Below are positions 54,099 through 62,584 of a DNA stretch of 64,000 nucleotides, piece by piece; position 1 is the first letter of the stretch; each line of letters opens with the position of its first letter. Both the position numbers and the translations under genes were made by a program. The notes beneath the pieces are model-generated. The model was not told where the DNA came from, did not search any database, and was given only the letters and a program-made list of their open reading frames with translations. Source of the stretch: Dysgonomonas mossii (lineage in GTDB: Bacteria; Bacteroidota; Bacteroidia; Bacteroidales; Dysgonomonadaceae); contig NZ_SPPK01000001.1 in the NCBI RefSeq assembly GCF_004569505.1, positions 992,001-1,056,000 of the forward strand. The letters run 5' to 3'.

Positions 54099-54380
54099 TA
54101 AAGAGTGTTTTATGTCTTTGTTTAGGTGGATTATATCGGTTTCTTCTGCTTTGGTAGCACATATATTAATGGTGGTATAATTGCATGCACGTTTCTTTAA
54201 ATATCAAATGGTAGTATAATTTTAGCTAAATCTATACATGTATCAATTCAATTATAAGTGTAAATCTATAGCATTTATGCTAGCATTTACTTTTTAGACA
54301 TAATAATCTGTTTTTTGAGGTGAAGCTCTTTTGTGAAAAAGAAGCACAAAAAATCTCTTTGTATGCTTTCAAGAATCTGA

Positions 54381-54489
54381 AGAAACAATATAGATATAAA
54401 GTGAAACATCTTAGAGTTGTTGCGAAACATATGATAGCGTAACCTGTATCAATAATAGTTACCTCTCTTTTGTTAATGGTTTAATTTTA
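54381..54489 (+). promoter_or_regulatory. Predicted HTCS-controlled promoter of the second GH10-GH43 unit
   Basis: Three heptamer-like elements at 21-bp steps: AGAAACA (54381), TGAAACA (54402) and CGAAACA (54423). A near -7 box, TAATTTTA (54482-54489), starts 80 bp after the middle element. It is weaker than the other members but has the same geometry. The transcript would begin just ahead of the transporter relic. Confidence 0.55.
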
Positions 54490-54557
54490 CAATACAGAAA
54501 GTCCTTAGCCTTAGACGTGTGAAGATAGGGGGGCATAAATCAAAATCAATAAAGATA

Positions 54558-54685
54558 CTGGTATGGCTTGTGCTTAAAGCTCAATTTATAAAATCGACAG
54601 GGATAAATCTAAATATGAACTGGAAGATAATGTGATAAACAAGATCAATGTGGAAATCGAAGAACGGTATTTGGATGAGAAATAA
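54558..54685 (+). pseudogene. Relic of a GPH transporter gene (C-terminal fragments)
   Basis: Two fragments in different frames match the transporter at 10993-12405. Bases 54558-54605 encode [16 protein letters not shown], against [15 protein letters not shown] in the intact protein. Bases 54608-54685 encode [20 protein letters not shown] plus YLDEK and a stop, against [19 protein letters not shown] plus HLK. The part between (about 90 residues) is deleted and the join is out of frame; nothing upstream of the first fragment is recognisable. It precedes GH10 and GH43 genes in the same order as the intact transporter does in the minus-strand operon, so the whole block was duplicated and this copy decayed. 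Confidence 0.88.
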
Positions 54686-54737
54686 TGTCGCTCTAAAAAT
54701 GAAATTAATAAATATATAATATAGAAAAATCATTATC

Positions 54738-55880
54738 ATGAAATTATTAACACCTATTCTTAGTTTTAGCTTGATGCTTTTATTGCTCTGCTGTGTTCAG
54801 GCTAAATCGACAAGTGATGACAAAAATCCATCTTTAAAAAACGCGTTAGATGGAAAGTTTTATATCGGAACGGCTTTAAATCTAAATCAGATACAAGGTC
54901 GTGATACAGCTTCATTGAAAATTGTAAAAGATCAGTTTGCTGCCATTGTAGCAGAAAATTGCATGAAAAGCATGTATATGCAGCCCAAAGAAGGAGAGTT
55001 CTTTTTTGATGATGCGGATAAGTTTGTTGAATTAGGTGAGCAGAACCACCTGTTTGTCACAGGCCATTGCCTGATCTGGCATTCTCAGGCTCCGTCCTGG
55101 TTCTTTACTGATGATAAAGGAAAAGACGTTTCGCCTGAAGTCTTAAAAGAAAGGATGAAAAATCATATAACAACAATTGTGAACCGTTATAAAGGACGCA
55201 TAAAAGGCTGGGACGTTGTTAACGAAGCGATATTAGATAATGGAGAGTTTCGCAAAAGTAAATTCTATGAGATATTAGGTGAAGAATTCATTCCGTTAGC
55301 ATTTCAATATGCTCACGAAGCTGATCCCGATGCAGAGCTTTATTACAATGACTATAATGAATGGCTCAATGAGAAGCGCGATGCGATTGTGAATCTAGTT
55401 AAAACTTTAAAGGAAAAAGGTATTCGTATTGATGGCGTTGGTATGCAAGGTCATGTGGGGTTAGATTCCCCGACATTAGCCGATTATAAGGCGGCGATAG
55501 ATGCCTATACTGCATTAGGTGTGAAAGTTATGATTACAGAGTTTGAATTGAGTGCATTGCCTTCTCCTCGTTTTAATGTGGGAGCTAATATATCGGATAC
55601 AGAAGCTTATAGGAAGGAGATGAATCCTTATGTTGAAGCTTTGCCCGATTCAGTTTCAGATATTTGGAGTAAGCGGATGTTGGAATACTTTACACTTTTT
55701 CTGGATAATTCTGATAAAGTAAGTAGGGTAACTATGTGGGGTGTTACGGATGGCGATTCGTGGAAAAATAATTTTCCAATGAGAGGACGTACAGATTATC
55801 CTTTATTATTTGATCGGAATTATAAAGCTAAACCTGTTGTTCAGAGTATTATAGATGAGGCAATGTCTAGAAGAAAATAA
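54738..55880 (+). CDS. GH10 endo-1,4-beta-xylanase (second copy), lipoprotein
   Basis: 380 residues, paralogue of the protein at 9816. The N-terminus ends LLLLCC (Cys18/19) and probably forms a lipoprotein. The GH10 barrel is intact, with acid/base Glu163 (WDVVNEAI) and nucleophile Glu268 (VMITEFELS). The nucleophile neighbourhood differs from the other copy (FELS for LDLS), and loop residues vary, so product profiles may differ. It is preceded by the transporter relic and followed by a GH43 gene. The duplicate arrangement suggests it was kept for dose or for a different subsite preference. Confidence 0.96.
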   Translation: MKLLTPILSFSLMLLLLCCVQAKSTSDDKNPSLKNALDGKFYIGTALNLNQIQGRDTASLKIVKDQFAAIVAENCMKSMYMQPKEGEFFFDDADKFVELGEQNHLFVTGHCLIWHSQAPSWFFTDDKGKDVSPEVLKERMKNHITTIVNRYKGRIKGWDVVNEAILDNGEFRKSKFYEILGEEFIPLAFQYAHEADPDAELYYNDYNEWLNEKRDAIVNLVKTLKEKGIRIDGVGMQGHVGLDSPTLADYKAAIDAYTALGVKVMITEFELSALPSPRFNVGANISDTEAYRKEMNPYVEALPDSVSDIWSKRMLEYFTLFLDNSDKVSRVTMWGVTDGDSWKNNFPMRGRTDYPLLFDRNYKAKPVVQSIIDEAMSRRK

Positions 55881-55911
55881 AAAACAATATCAACTTCGAA
55901 ATAGCGGAAAG

Positions 55912-56883
55912 ATGAAAACGTCTAAATATTTAGTTCCTGATGCTTACATGGCAGATCCAGCTGCTCATGTTTTTAACGGGAGATTGTATATATATCCTTC
56001 ACACGATTGGGAAAGTGGAATCGAAGAAAATGATAATGGCGATCACTTCAATATGAAGGATTATCATGTGTTTTCTACCGATGATATCGAAAATGGTGTC
56101 CTTACAGATCATGGTGTTGTGTTAGATACAGCAAATATCCCTTGGGCTGGTCGTCAATTGTGGGATTGTGATGTAGCCTGTAAAGATGGCAAATATTATA
56201 TGTATTTTCCACTGAAGGATCAAAATGATATTTTTCGTATAGGAGTAGCTATTAGCGATAAGCCCGAAGGGCCATTCACTCCTGAGGAAAATCCAATAAA
56301 GGGAAGTTATAGTATCGATCCTGCTATTTGGGAAGAAAATGGCGAATACTATATGTATTTTGGTGGATTATGGGGTGGACAGCTTCAACGTTATCGCAAC
56401 AACAAAGCGCTAGAATGTGCCGTTCTGCCCGAAGGAAAAGATTTAGCTCTATGTCCTAAAGTTGTAAAATTGAGTGCTGACATGCTTGGATTTTCAGAAG
56501 AGCCTCGCGATGTTCTCATCCTAGATGAGAACGGAGACCCATTAACGGCAGGAGATACAGAGAGACGTTTTTTTGAAGCATCATGGTTGCATAAATACAA
56601 TGGTAAATATTACTTTTCATACTCCACAGGTGATACACATTTATTGTGTTATGCTACCGGAGATAATCCGTACGGTCCTTTTGTGTATCAAGGAGTAATT
56701 CTTACTCCGGTTATCGGTTGGACTACTCATCATGCAATTGCCGAATTCAAAGGGAAATGGTATTTATTTTACCATGACTGTGTACCATCTGAAGGGAAAA
56801 CATGGTTGCGTAGCCTTAAGGTGGTAGAACTGGAATATGATAGCAACGGTAAAATTAAAACGATTGAAGGTACACTTAATTAG
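55912..56883 (+). CDS. GH43 beta-xylosidase-type enzyme without signal peptide (second copy)
   Basis: 323 residues from the ATG at 55912, which follows GGAAAG by one base and aligns with the start of the paralogue at 8807-9781. The frame extends to 55855, but that would overlap GH10 and add 19 unmatched residues. There is no leader, so it is presumably cytoplasmic. Catalytic residues lie in MADPAAHVF, YSIDPAIW and FFEASWLHK. It ends both duplicated blocks (transporter, GH10, GH43). Likely cleaves xylobiose or short xylo-oligosaccharides after import. Confidence 0.92.
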   Translation: MKTSKYLVPDAYMADPAAHVFNGRLYIYPSHDWESGIEENDNGDHFNMKDYHVFSTDDIENGVLTDHGVVLDTANIPWAGRQLWDCDVACKDGKYYMYFPLKDQNDIFRIGVAISDKPEGPFTPEENPIKGSYSIDPAIWEENGEYYMYFGGLWGGQLQRYRNNKALECAVLPEGKDLALCPKVVKLSADMLGFSEEPRDVLILDENGDPLTAGDTERRFFEASWLHKYNGKYYFSYSTGDTHLLCYATGDNPYGPFVYQGVILTPVIGWTTHHAIAEFKGKWYLFYHDCVPSEGKTWLRSLKVVELEYDSNGKIKTIEGTLN

Positions 56884-57006
56884 TTGCTTGATATACGAGG
56901 GACGATGACTCTGTTTTTATGCAATCGATTATAAATAATATAAAAAAGCCAATTACTCGCTTTCTATCTGATAAAGAGATTCTTTTTAGTGAAAGGAAAT
57001 GTGGTG

Positions 57007-57114
57007 TGCAACATAGAAGATTGAAAATGCAACAATCCGTAGGGTTGTAATTACTTGTGCGATTGTAAAAGAAACAAGTTTTTATCCTTTAATTTTTTTA
57101 GATATATAGCTTTG
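57007..57114 (+). promoter_or_regulatory. Predicted HTCS-controlled promoter of the 57163 GH43 gene
   Basis: Perfect TGCAACA heptamers start at 57007 and 57028 (period 21), with the -7 box TAGCTTTG at 57107-57114, exactly 79 bp after the second. CGATTGTAAAAG (57060-57071) lies 32 bp after the second heptamer, as at transketolase. The ATG is 49 bp beyond the -7 box. Confidence 0.75.
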
Positions 57115-57162
57115 TAATGTTATCGCTAAAGCGTAAAACCATATAATAACTTAATTCATATC

Positions 57163-58887
57163 ATGAAAAAAAATGTAATTGCTATTATTACAGGTATACT
57201 CTTATTTAGTCCTTTTAGTTTGAGCAGTCAGACTAAGGCAAACAAAAAACTTCAAAAAGGGGTTCCTACTTTTTCCAAATTTATTTATCAAGGGAATGAT
57301 AAGGTTTATAACGAAAACCCTTTAAAAAGCAATGAATTTTATACACCGATTTTGCAAGGGTGTTATCCCGATCTGAGTATTACTCGTAAAGGAGATGACT
57401 ATTATTTGGTCAACTCATCTTTTGCTTTTTTCCCGGGAGTCCCAATCTTTCATAGTAAAGATTTAGTTAATTGGACACAAATAGGAAATGTATTAGAAAG
57501 ACCAACTCAACTAAAAGTACAAGATATAGAAATGAGTGCAGGAGTATATGCTCCCGACATTGCATACAATCCTCATAATGATACCTTTTATATGATCACA
57601 ACTCATATTGGAGGAGGTTTGGGTAATATAGTTGTTAAAACTAAAGATCCTCGACAAGGATGGGGTGACCCGATCCGTCTAGAGTTTAATGGAATTGACC
57701 CGGCTTTATTCTTTGATGATGACGGTAAAGCTTATTTAGTACACAATGATGCTCCGGATCATGGCAAAGAATTGTATTCTGGCCACAGGGTTATTAAACA
57801 ATGGGAATATGATGTAGAAAACGATAGAGTTATTCCTGGTACAGATAAAATAATAGTAGATGGGGGGGTGGATATTACAAAAAGACCTATATGGATAGAA
57901 GGCCCTCATATATATAAAAAAGATGGTCGTTATTTTTTGATGTGTGCAGAAGGAGGTACTGGTGATTGGCATAGTGAAGTGATTTTTGTTAGCGAAAATC
58001 CACGCGGACCATTTAAGCCGGCTGCTAATAATCCTATATTGACTCAAAGATATTTTGCAAAAGATAGAAAAGATAAAGTAGATTGGGCAGGACATGCCGA
58101 TTTAGTACAAGCTCCTGATGGTAAGTATTACGGAGTATTTTTAGCAATTCGTCCTAATAATAAACAAAGAGTAAATTCGGGTAGAGAAACATTTATATTA
58201 CCTGTAGATTGGAGTGGAGAATTCCCTGTTTTCGAGAATGGGCTTATTCCTCTATCGCCTAAATTGAAAATGCCGGAAGGTGTACAAAATCAAACAGGAA
58301 TGAATGGTTTCTTCCCTAATGGAAACTTTACTTTTAATGACGATTTTTCAAGCAAGAGTTTAGATCATAGATGGATAGCAGTAAGAGGTCCTCGTGAAGA
58401 TTTTGTGAATATTACGAAAGAGGGTTTACAGATTAAGCCATTCCAGACAAATATCAAAGATCGTAAGCCTATTTCAGCTTTGTTTCATAGACAACAGCAT
58501 AAAACATTTTCAACAACAGTGAACATGAACTATGTACCTGCCTCTGAAACTGATTTAGCCGGAATCGTTTGTTATCAAAAAGAATCATTCAACTATGTAT
58601 TTGGTATTACACAAAAAGGAAGCGACTCTTATATCTTGCTTGTCAGAACAGATAAGAATAAGTCTACCCTTGTTGCTAGTGAAAAAATTGATGTAAGCAA
58701 ACCAATACAATTGCAGGTTGAAGCAGACGAAGATAATTATAGATTTAATTACTCTGTTGATAATCAAGTATTCAAAAATATTGGAGGAACTGTTTCCGGT
58801 GATATTCTTTCCACAGATGTTGCCGGTGGGTTTACTGGAGCATTGATTGGTTTATATTCAACATCTTCAAATGATTTTCAACCATAA
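57163..58887 (+). CDS. GH43 beta-xylosidase-type enzyme with C-terminal sandwich domain, secreted
   Basis: 574 residues with a signal peptide (1-23, LSSQTKA). GH43 propeller at about 55-370: base Asp70 (QGCYPDLSI), Asp179 (NGIDPALFFDDDG) and acid Glu246 (WIEGPHIYKK). From about 385 a concanavalin-like domain follows (FTFNDDFSSKSLDHRW to GALIGLYST), as in two-domain xylosidases, where it shapes the active site. It is more XynB-like than the CBM6-bearing GH43 proteins here. It is a single-gene unit with its own strong regulon promoter, suggesting a key exo-acting enzyme. Xylosidase versus arabinofuranosidase is not resolved. Confidence 0.92.
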   Translation: MKKNVIAIITGILLFSPFSLSSQTKANKKLQKGVPTFSKFIYQGNDKVYNENPLKSNEFYTPILQGCYPDLSITRKGDDYYLVNSSFAFFPGVPIFHSKDLVNWTQIGNVLERPTQLKVQDIEMSAGVYAPDIAYNPHNDTFYMITTHIGGGLGNIVVKTKDPRQGWGDPIRLEFNGIDPALFFDDDGKAYLVHNDAPDHGKELYSGHRVIKQWEYDVENDRVIPGTDKIIVDGGVDITKRPIWIEGPHIYKKDGRYFLMCAEGGTGDWHSEVIFVSENPRGPFKPAANNPILTQRYFAKDRKDKVDWAGHADLVQAPDGKYYGVFLAIRPNNKQRVNSGRETFILPVDWSGEFPVFENGLIPLSPKLKMPEGVQNQTGMNGFFPNGNFTFNDDFSSKSLDHRWIAVRGPREDFVNITKEGLQIKPFQTNIKDRKPISALFHRQQHKTFSTTVNMNYVPASETDLAGIVCYQKESFNYVFGITQKGSDSYILLVRTDKNKSTLVASEKIDVSKPIQLQVEADEDNYRFNYSVDNQVFKNIGGTVSGDILSTDVAGGFTGALIGLYSTSSNDFQP

Positions 58888-59432
58888 GCTTTAGCTTATT
58901 TGCATATAAACTTTTTTCGGCGTAGTGGAGAACTAACATTTCATTTTGGAGTCGATTATTCACTACGTCGATAGTTACCTAAAAAATTTAATACCACCTA
59001 TCCAGGCATTTTACTGCAGCAAATACTATTAGAAAAACAGAAAACGATAACCAAAACTGTGGTGATAAAAAATACTGTCTGAGATAATAATTGTAAATAA
59101 TACACTTAAAATAACCTTAAATTGTAATACCATATGATAAAAAACTCTTTTGTGAAAAAATACCAATAAACTGAAGAAAATGTAGCTAGACAATACTCTA
59201 TGTTATGTTTTCTATGATCAATAATCTCCTAGACCTAAATGCTGATTTGACAAATTCTCGAAGAGAGTATGCAAATGTATTTTTTAATAATAGGCATTAA
59301 CTTATTATTTAATTTTTAATCCATGAAAACTAATATTGATGACAGCTGACTTTTATAATCCTATTAGATTGATATTAAGAATCGATCATATTATGATAAA
59401 TTAAAATTGTTAATCATATTAAACTAATAGTA
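58888..59432. other. 545-bp leader region upstream of susC
   Basis: No gene seen. It contains an imperfect inverted repeat, CGTAGTG (58921-58927) and CACTACG (58961-58967), with extended partial pairing, possibly the end of the GH43 transcript. No TGCAACA pair and no exact TAnnTTTG box with the regulon spacing is present. How susC is switched on is therefore not visible. Confidence 0.5.
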
Positions 59433-62400
59433 ATGAATAATAAAACAAAACGAGCTTGGAAAATTCCCTGCATAAGTTTACTCCTGCTATTTATTTGCTT
59501 TGCAGCATATGCGCAGAAAGGAACTGTTATTACGGGAAATGTCGTAGACAAAAATGATGAGCCTCTTACAGGAGTTAATATTACTTTAAAGGGCAATACA
59601 TCAGTAGGAACTGTAACAGATTTTGATGGAAATTTTTCATTAACTGTTCCAACCGGAACAAAGACCATCGTAGCTACTTATGTAGGCATGACAACACAGG
59701 ACATAAACATACAAGGCAAACAGAATGTAAGAGTGGTTATGTCCGAAAATGAAGAGATTTTAAGTGAAGTGGTTGTGGTAGGTTATGGTCAACAGAAGAA
59801 GGCCAGTGTTGTAGGAGCAATCACACAAACAACAGGTAAAGTTTTAGAGCGTGCCGCTGGTATTTCCGATATTGGAGCTGCTCTTACCGGTAATTTGCCC
59901 GGTGTAATCACTACTCAGAGTACAGGGATGCCCGGAGAAGAAGAACCAAAGATTGTTATTCGAGGAGCTAGTTCGTGGAACAATAGCGATCCTCTAGTAT
60001 TAGTCGATGGTATCGAACGTCCAATGAGCTCCGTAGATATTAGTTCGGTAGAAAGCGTATCTGTTCTGAAAGATGCTTCTGCTACAGCTGTTTATGGAGT
60101 TAAAGGTGCGAATGGTGTTATTCTGGTTACTACCAAAAGAGGTAGTGACGGAAGCGCAAAAATAGATGTTGGTTTCAACGCAACACTAAAAGCTCCGTCT
60201 AAATTACCTAACAAATTGGATTCTTATGATGCATTAATGGCTCGTAACAGGGCTATTGAGCATGAATTAGCTCTAACTCCTGATTCTTGGGCTTATATAC
60301 GACCACAAGCATTTATCAACAACTATCGGAACCAGACTACTATAGAGCAACGAGAACGCTATCCGAATGTAGATTGGCAGGATGCTCTATTCAAGAAGAC
60401 TGCAATGTCTTATAATGCAAATATAAATGTATCGGGAGGAACAAAAGTTGTAAAATACTTTGCTTCTGCCGACTTTGTGCATGAAGGCGACCTTTTCCGC
60501 GTTTATGATAATGGACGTAATTATAATGCCGGATATGGATTCGACAGACTAAATGTTCGTAGTAATCTGGATTTTCAAATAACAAAGACAACTTTGTTTA
60601 AGGTTAATCTAGCAGGTTCTAATGCTATCAAGAAAACACCTTGGGGACAAACCGATAACTCTACATGGGCTGTTGCTCAACAATGGTCTGGAGCCTATAA
60701 TATTGCACCGGATGTTTTCCTTCCGCAATATTCGGACGGCTCTTGGGGATTCTATCCAAATATTTCGAATGTTAGTAACTCGGCTGCCGTTCTTTCTTTG
60801 GGAGGTACAATGCAGACAACAACTACTCGTATCAATACAGACTTTACTTTAGAGCAAGACTTGGGCTTTATAACAAAAGGATTGTCTGCTAGAGGAGTTG
60901 TTTCTTGGGATAATACTTTTGTTGAATTCGAAAGAGGAATAAATGATTTAAATAATTCGGCTCAGGGAAAATGGATAGATCCAGAAACAGGTCAAGTAAC
61001 TTATAGACAAAATTTTGATGGTAATAATAAGTTCGACTGGATGCAAGGTGTTAACTGGGCTACATCAGGAGGATCTGTAAATAATGGAGCAACATTACGT
61101 AATTTATACTATCAGGCACAATTGAATTGGGCTCGTAAATTTGATGCGCATAGCATAACAGCCATGGGTGTTTTCAGCCGTCAAGAAGAGGCGAGAGGTA
61201 GTGTAATGCCTATTTTCCGTGAAGACTGGGCTTTCCGTGCTACTTATGATTACGCAGACAAATACTTTATAGAATACAACGGTGCTTATAATGGCTCTGA
61301 TAAATTCAGTAAAGAAAATCGTTTTGCATTCTTTAATTCCGGTGCGATAGGATGGATGTTAAGCAATGAGAATTTTATGAAAGGATTAAAATTCTTAGAT
61401 ATGCTTAAAATCAGAGCTTCATATGGGGAAATTGGAGATGATAATCTTGGTGGTGACAAATTCGATTCAGCGCGACGTTGGCTTTATATGACCCAGTGGG
61501 CTTATGGAGGGGTTACAGCAATGGATTTAAATCATGGAAATAGTCCTTATACATGGTACAGAAAATCAGCACTTGGAAATGAAAATGTGAAATGGGAAAC
61601 CGTAAGAAAGATAAATGTAGGAGCAGACTACTCTTTCTTGGACGGATTATTTATTGGTAGTGTGGATGTTTTTAGAGATGACCGTAGAGATATCTTGGTA
61701 TGGGGTGATCAACGCTCTACTCCGTCGTATTTAGGAGCTATGCCTCCTACAGCGAATATTGGTAGAGTTCGTACAAATGGTTATGAATTGGAATTACGTA
61801 TAAATAAACGACTCTCTAATGACATGAGACTTTGGGGTAATTTCAACATGACACATTCTAAAAATAAAATATTAGAAAAAGATGACCAGGCGTTAAGACC
61901 TGCTTATCAGAAAGCTGCCGGATATAGCATTGGACAATATACATCTTACGTTGATGCAGGATATGTCAATACCTACGACCAATTATATGGAAGTACTCGA
62001 CATGACACTAACGATTCGCAAAAATTACCCGGCGATTATAACATAATAGACTTCAATGGAGATGGGGTTATTGACAATAAAGACTTAGTTCCTTACGGAT
62101 ATTCTGGTACACCTCAGAATACATTCAATGCTACTATTGGCTTCGAATGGAAAGGATTTAGTGCTTTCGTTCAGTTCTATGGTGTGACAAATGTAACCCG
62201 AGATGTATCATTAACAAGCTTCGGTAATAAACTAAACACTGTATACGATATCGGAACATGGTGGTCGAAAGATAATACATCTGCCGATGTTGTAGTGCCA
62301 CGATGGTCTTCTAGTCCGAGCTATAATACCAGTACTCAGTTTTTATATGACGGATCATATATCCGTTTGAAGAATGCTGAGGTTGCTTACACATTTACTG

Positions 62401-62576
62401 ATGGCTGGATTAAGAAATTAGGTGTGAAAAATATGAAAATATATCTGAACGGAAATAATCTCTGGTTGTGGACAAGAATGCCTGACGACCGTGAAGCAAA
62501 TTTATCCGGTGCAGGTTATTTAGGTGCTTATCCTACTGTAAGACGTTACAATTTAGGTATTAAATTCTCATTATAA
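59433..62576 (+). CDS. SusC/RagA-family TonB-dependent outer membrane transporter
   Basis: 1047 residues, imports oligosaccharides through the outer membrane with its SusD lipoprotein partner. Signal peptide 1-27 (CFAAYAQ), a carboxypeptidase-like regulatory domain at about 33-110 (GNVVDKNDEPLTGVNITLKG), a TonB-box-like segment (EEILSEVVVVGYGQQKKAS), a plug domain at about 120-230 (LVLVDGIERPM, SATAVYGVKGANGVILVTTK) and a beta-barrel ending in YNLGIKFSL. Full length and intact. The susD gene follows by 8 bp. The ligand is presumably a xylan oligosaccharide, from context only. Confidence 0.97.
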   Translation: MNNKTKRAWKIPCISLLLLFICFAAYAQKGTVITGNVVDKNDEPLTGVNITLKGNTSVGTVTDFDGNFSLTVPTGTKTIVATYVGMTTQDINIQGKQNVRVVMSENEEILSEVVVVGYGQQKKASVVGAITQTTGKVLERAAGISDIGAALTGNLPGVITTQSTGMPGEEEPKIVIRGASSWNNSDPLVLVDGIERPMSSVDISSVESVSVLKDASATAVYGVKGANGVILVTTKRGSDGSAKIDVGFNATLKAPSKLPNKLDSYDALMARNRAIEHELALTPDSWAYIRPQAFINNYRNQTTIEQRERYPNVDWQDALFKKTAMSYNANINVSGGTKVVKYFASADFVHEGDLFRVYDNGRNYNAGYGFDRLNVRSNLDFQITKTTLFKVNLAGSNAIKKTPWGQTDNSTWAVAQQWSGAYNIAPDVFLPQYSDGSWGFYPNISNVSNSAAVLSLGGTMQTTTTRINTDFTLEQDLGFITKGLSARGVVSWDNTFVEFERGINDLNNSAQGKWIDPETGQVTYRQNFDGNNKFDWMQGVNWATSGGSVNNGATLRNLYYQAQLNWARKFDAHSITAMGVFSRQEEARGSVMPIFREDWAFRATYDYADKYFIEYNGAYNGSDKFSKENRFAFFNSGAIGWMLSNENFMKGLKFLDMLKIRASYGEIGDDNLGGDKFDSARRWLYMTQWAYGGVTAMDLNHGNSPYTWYRKSALGNENVKWETVRKINVGADYSFLDGLFIGSVDVFRDDRRDILVWGDQRSTPSYLGAMPPTANIGRVRTNGYELELRINKRLSNDMRLWGNFNMTHSKNKILEKDDQALRPAYQKAAGYSIGQYTSYVDAGYVNTYDQLYGSTRHDTNDSQKLPGDYNIIDFNGDGVIDNKDLVPYGYSGTPQNTFNATIGFEWKGFSAFVQFYGVTNVTRDVSLTSFGNKLNTVYDIGTWWSKDNTSADVVVPRWSSSPSYNTSTQFLYDGSYIRLKNAEVAYTFTDGWIKKLGVKNMKIYLNGNNLWLWTRMPDDREANLSGAGYLGAYPTVRRYNLGIKFSL

Positions 62577-62584
62577 GATTAAAG

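Noticed and set aside
55855..55911. Upstream start of the second leader-less GH43
   Set aside because: Would overlap the end of GH10 and add residues absent from the close paralogue; the ATG at 55912 has a good GGAAAG before it.
59249..59277. Possible heptamer pair (TGACAAA, TGCAAAT) upstream of susC
   Set aside because: Spacing is 22 bp, heptamers are poor, and no TAnnTTTG box lies 79 bp on.
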